From: Streptomyces sp. NBC_01463
GTDB lineage: Bacteria > Actinomycetota > Actinomycetes > Streptomycetales > Streptomycetaceae
NCBI GenBank assembly: GCA_036227345.1
Contig: CP109468.1
Location: 5,270,001 to 5,334,000 of the forward strand
Length of the DNA stretch: 64,000 bases
Direction: 5' to 3'
Shown: in pieces, positions 61,438 to 64,000 of the stretch
Numbering within the stretch: the stretch's first letter is position 1
Layout of the letters: each line of letters starts with the position of its first letter
Notes under the pieces: generated by a model
Seen by the model: only the letters and a program-made list of their open reading frames with translations
What the model was told of the DNA's origin: nothing
Databases searched by the model: none
Made by a program: the position numbers and the translations under genes

Positions 61438-62895
61438 ATGGATGCCCCCCAGCCGACCGCCAGATCAGGCGGTGTGGTCGCCACGCTGGCCTTCGCCGGC
61501 ACCGTGGCGGCGGTCATGCAGACGCTGGTCACGCCGCTCATCGCCGAGCTGCCGCAGCTTCTGGACACGACGTCCTCCAACGCGGCCTGGGTGATCACCG
61601 CCACCCTGCTGGTCTCGGCCGTCTGCGTGCCGGTCTCCGGGAGGCTGGGTGACCTGCTGGGCAAGCGCCGGATGCTGCTGGTGTGCGCGGTGCCGCTGAT
61701 GGTGGGTTCGGTGGTGTGCGCCCTCTCGTCCACCGTCGTCCCGATGATCGTCGGACGGGGCCTCCAGGGCATGGGCATGGGGATGGTGCCGCTCGGCATC
61801 GCCCTGCTGCGGGACGTGGTGCCGAAGGAGAAGCTGAGCTCCTCCATCGCGCTCGTCAGCGCCTCCCTCGGTATCGGCGGCGCGCTCGGCCTGCCGATCG
61901 CGTCGGCGGTCGCCCAGTACGCGAACTGGCGGGTGCTCTTCTGGGGCTCCGCCGCGCTGGCCGCCGTCATCTTCGCCCTGATCTGGTTCCTCGTCCCGGA
62001 CGTACCGGCCGCCGCCAAGGGGCAGCGCTTCGACGTGCCCGGCGCACTCGGTCTGGCCGCCGGCCTGGTCTGCCTGCTCCTCGCCGTCTCCAAGGGCGCC
62101 GAGTGGGGCTGGGGCTCCACGACGACCGTCGGCCTGTTCGCGGCCTCCGTCGTCGTGCTCGTCGCCTGGGGGTTCTGGGAGCTGCGGACCAGGGACCCGC
62201 TGGTCGACCTGCGCACCACGGCCCGCCCCCGTGTGCTCATCACCAACCTCGCGTCGCTCTTCGTCGGCTTCGGCATGTACGCCGGCATGCTGATCGCGCC
62301 GCAGCTGCTGCAGTTCCCCGAGGCCACCGGCTACGGCCTGGGCCAGTCGATGCTCCAGGCGGGCCTGTGGATGGCTCCCGGCGGCATCATGATGATGATC
62401 GTCTCCCCGTTCGGCGGGAAGCTCACCGACGCCCGCGGCCCGAAGTTCACGCTGATCTGCGGTGTGCTGGTCATCGCCGCCGCCTACGGCCTCGGCATCG
62501 TCCTCATGGGCTCCGCCTGGGGGCTGATGCTGTTCCTCATGGTCAGCAGCAGCGGTGTCGGCCTCGCCTACGGGGCGATGCCCGCCCTGATCATGAGCTC
62601 GGTCCCGGTGTCCGAGACGGCCGCCGCCAACGGGTTCAACACCCTCATGCGCGCGCTCGGCACGTCGATCGGCGCCGCCGTCATCGGCGCGATCCTCGCC
62701 CAGATGACCTCGGAGTCGGGCGGCTTCACCTTCACCTCCGAGGCCGGGTTCCGTACCGGCCTGATGTTCGGCTGCGGTGTCGCCCTCATCGCCGTGATGA
62801 TCTCGGCGTTCATCCCGGCCGTGCGCGGGTCCACCGCCGGCGGCGAGAAGGCCGACGCGGCCGCATCGCCGGAGGTGGCCGCGGCCAAGGGCTGA
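61438..62895 (+). CDS. MFS transporter, DHA2 (14-TM) drug exporter type
   Basis: 485 residues with about 14 transmembrane helices. The motif between helices 2 and 3 is SGRLGDLLGKRRMLL, and helix 5 has the exporter motif C (SLGIGGALGLPIASAVAQY). A second motif-like loop FGGKLTDARGPKFTL sits after helix 8. The family exports drugs using the proton gradient; substrate unknown. AAGGAG nine bases before the ATG at 61438. Divergent from the MarR gene. Confidence 0.92.
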   Translation: MDAPQPTARSGGVVATLAFAGTVAAVMQTLVTPLIAELPQLLDTTSSNAAWVITATLLVSAVCVPVSGRLGDLLGKRRMLLVCAVPLMVGSVVCALSSTVVPMIVGRGLQGMGMGMVPLGIALLRDVVPKEKLSSSIALVSASLGIGGALGLPIASAVAQYANWRVLFWGSAALAAVIFALIWFLVPDVPAAAKGQRFDVPGALGLAAGLVCLLLAVSKGAEWGWGSTTTVGLFAASVVVLVAWGFWELRTRDPLVDLRTTARPRVLITNLASLFVGFGMYAGMLIAPQLLQFPEATGYGLGQSMLQAGLWMAPGGIMMMIVSPFGGKLTDARGPKFTLICGVLVIAAAYGLGIVLMGSAWGLMLFLMVSSSGVGLAYGAMPALIMSSVPVSETAAANGFNTLMRALGTSIGAAVIGAILAQMTSESGGFTFTSEAGFRTGLMFGCGVALIAVMISAFIPAVRGSTAGGEKADAAASPEVAAAKG

Positions 62896-62913
62896 GCAGG
62901 ACCACGGACGGGC

Positions 62914-62955
62914 ACTGCCCGGTTCCGGCCCTTGCGGGGGCCGGAACCGGGCAGT
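62914..62955. terminator. 18-bp stem-loop between the MFS and symporter genes
   Basis: ACTGCCCGGTTCCGGCCC (62914-62931) pairs perfectly with 62938-62955 around a 6-base loop. It lies between convergent stops. Confidence 0.85.
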
Positions 62956-62968
62956 TCCGCGTCCGGGC

Positions 62969-64000
62969 TCAGCCGCGCCGCGCCGGGGGCGCGCCCGCCA
63001 GGATCCACGGCTCCTGCGCCTCGTACATCCGGCGTTCCTCGGCGGCGGTGCGGCGGCCGAGCACCGTGCCCAGCCACCCGGCCAGGAAGCCGGCCGGGAT
63101 GGAGACGAGGCCGGTGGTGGTGAGCGGGAACCAGTTGAAGTCGTGGGCGGGGAAGACGGCGGCGGGCGTTCCGGAGACCAGATCGGTGCCGGTGATCAGG
63201 ACCAGGACCGACACGGTGCCGCCGATGAGGGTGCAGAGCAGTCCGGTACGGGTGAAGCGCCGCCAGAACATGCTGTAGACGAGCGCCGGGGCCAGGGCCG
63301 AGGCGCCGATGCAGAACGAGAGCGCGACCAGGGCCTGGAGGTTCCAGTGCCGGGCCGGTACGGCGAGCGCGATGGTGAGCAGCCCCACCCCGACGGCCCC
63401 GGCCTGAGCGGTGCCGATCTCGGTGCGGGCGCTGACGGGAGCCTTGCCGGGGTCGCGCATGCCGTGCAGTCCATGGGCGAACAGGTCGTGGGCCAGGGAG
63501 TTGGCGCAGGCCAGGATCATGCCGGCGACGGAGGCGAGCAGGGTCAGGAAGATCGCGGTGGTCATGGCCGTGACGACGAGCGCCCCGGCCTCGCCGCCGC
63601 CGGCGACCGCCCCGGTGGCCTGGAGGATCGCGCTGTTGCCCTGGGGGCCCGCGGCGGTGATGAGTTCACGGCCGACGAGTGCGGCCGCGCCGACCCCGAT
63701 GACGGTGAGCAGCAGGCACAGCGTGACGACGACCGAGACGGCCCAGGACATCGAGCGGCGGACGTCCGGTGCGCTGCGCGCGCTGGACATGCGCATGGTT
63801 ATGTGGGGCAGGCAGGCGCCGCCGAGTACGACGGTGAGTTCGGAGCTGACCATGTCGGCGCCGTTGCCCCCGAACTGGAGCCCGGAGCGCAGATAGGCGC
63901 TCCCGGCGCCGCTGCCGCGCCGGGCCGCGGCCAGCAGGGCGCCGGTGTCCCAGTCGAACCGGTTCATGACCAGCACGGCGACCGTGAGGCAGGCGCCGAG
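62969..64000 (-). CDS. Sodium:solute symporter (cation/acetate ActP/MctC-like), C-terminal part
   Basis: The frame is open to the right edge, so the N-terminus is outside; about 343 residues are visible. Hydrophobic helices typical of SSS carriers follow one another (VVVTLCLLLTVIGVGAAALV, AIFLTLLASVAGMILACANSLAHDLF, GVGLLTIALAVPA). ASALAPALVYSMFWRRFTRTGLL and the end region NWFPLTTTGLVSIPAGFLAGWLGTVLG point to the monocarboxylate/acetate subgroup. Substrate is inference. The MLVMNRF methionines near 63976 are internal. Confidence 0.88.
   Translation of the reverse strand, partial: LGACLTVAVLVMNRFDWDTGALLAAARRGSGAGSAYLRSGLQFGGNGADMVSSELTVVLGGACLPHITMRMSSARSAPDVRRSMSWAVSVVVTLCLLLTVIGVGAAALVGRELITAAGPQGNSAILQATGAVAGGGEAGALVVTAMTTAIFLTLLASVAGMILACANSLAHDLFAHGLHGMRDPGKAPVSARTEIGTAQAGAVGVGLLTIALAVPARHWNLQALVALSFCIGASALAPALVYSMFWRRFTRTGLLCTLIGGTVSVLVLITGTDLVSGTPAAVFPAHDFNWFPLTTTGLVSIPAGFLAGWLGTVLGRRTAAEERRMYEAQEPWILAGAPPARRG

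Overview
This window is high-GC actinobacterial chromosome, almost certainly Streptomyces or a close relative. Supporting features are the GC-rich third codon positions, frequent GTG starts, ATGA/GTGA gene overlaps, genes whose -10 hexamer lies 6-7 nt before the start codon, an SsgA-like sporulation protein at the left edge, and a gene order (PBP, pmt, rsmI, tatD, DUF348/G5, rsmA-ispE, gal operon, desaturase, ppc, pth-rplY-prs-glmU, tRNA-Gln) that I recall from the S. coelicolor core. No phage, transposon, CRISPR array or rRNA was seen.

Left part (1-13 kb): a cut-off SsgA-like gene; an ECF-type cobalt/nickel importer operon (cbiM(N)-cbiQ-cbiO) with a candidate Nur (nickel) box upstream; a serine hydrolase and an SDR dehydrogenase overlapping by ATGA; a DoxX protein, a secreted TIM-barrel glycosidase with a discoidin domain, and a secreted DUF1996 protein, the last two each preceded by a LacI-type palindrome; a GNAT, an EamA transporter, a YbaK deacylase and a penicillin-binding protein.

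Housekeeping block (13-23 kb): protein mannosyltransferase, RsmI, zinc-ribbon protein, TatD nuclease, a DUF348/G5 surface protein lacking the usual Rpf lytic domain, RsmA, IspE, a lipoprotein and an ABC-F ATPase. Next comes a tandem set of three membrane-anchored PQQ-like propeller proteins (23.2-29.0 kb) with Gln/Pro-rich cytoplasmic tails.

Middle (29-44.6 kb): a secreted orphan protein, an atypical response regulator, a sodium/sugar symporter divergent from galT-galE-galK, a GNAT, a second LuxR-type regulator whose 3' end overlaps a convergent MarR gene, a Tam-like methyltransferase and VOC pair divergent from that MarR, two secreted FG-GAP/VCBS paralogues, and a desaturase-TetR operon with a candidate operator.

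Right part (44.9-64 kb): ppc; pth, rplY, prs, glmU and tRNA-Gln on the minus strand; an HTH/LAGLIDADG-like protein gene abutting the tRNA; an orphan histidine kinase; then the most unusual locus, 54.9-59.7 kb. Here a SUKH-3 protein, a YwqJ-type deaminase, a WHH-nuclease/SUKH-1 fusion and a long Imm35-like/deaminase/SUKH-4 fusion sit together with no export signal or secretion gene. The domains are those of polymorphic toxin systems, but toxin-like and immunity-like modules are fused or adjacent inside cytoplasmic proteins. The window ends with a coiled-coil protein, a MarR/MFS efflux pair and the 3' part of a second sodium:solute symporter gene.
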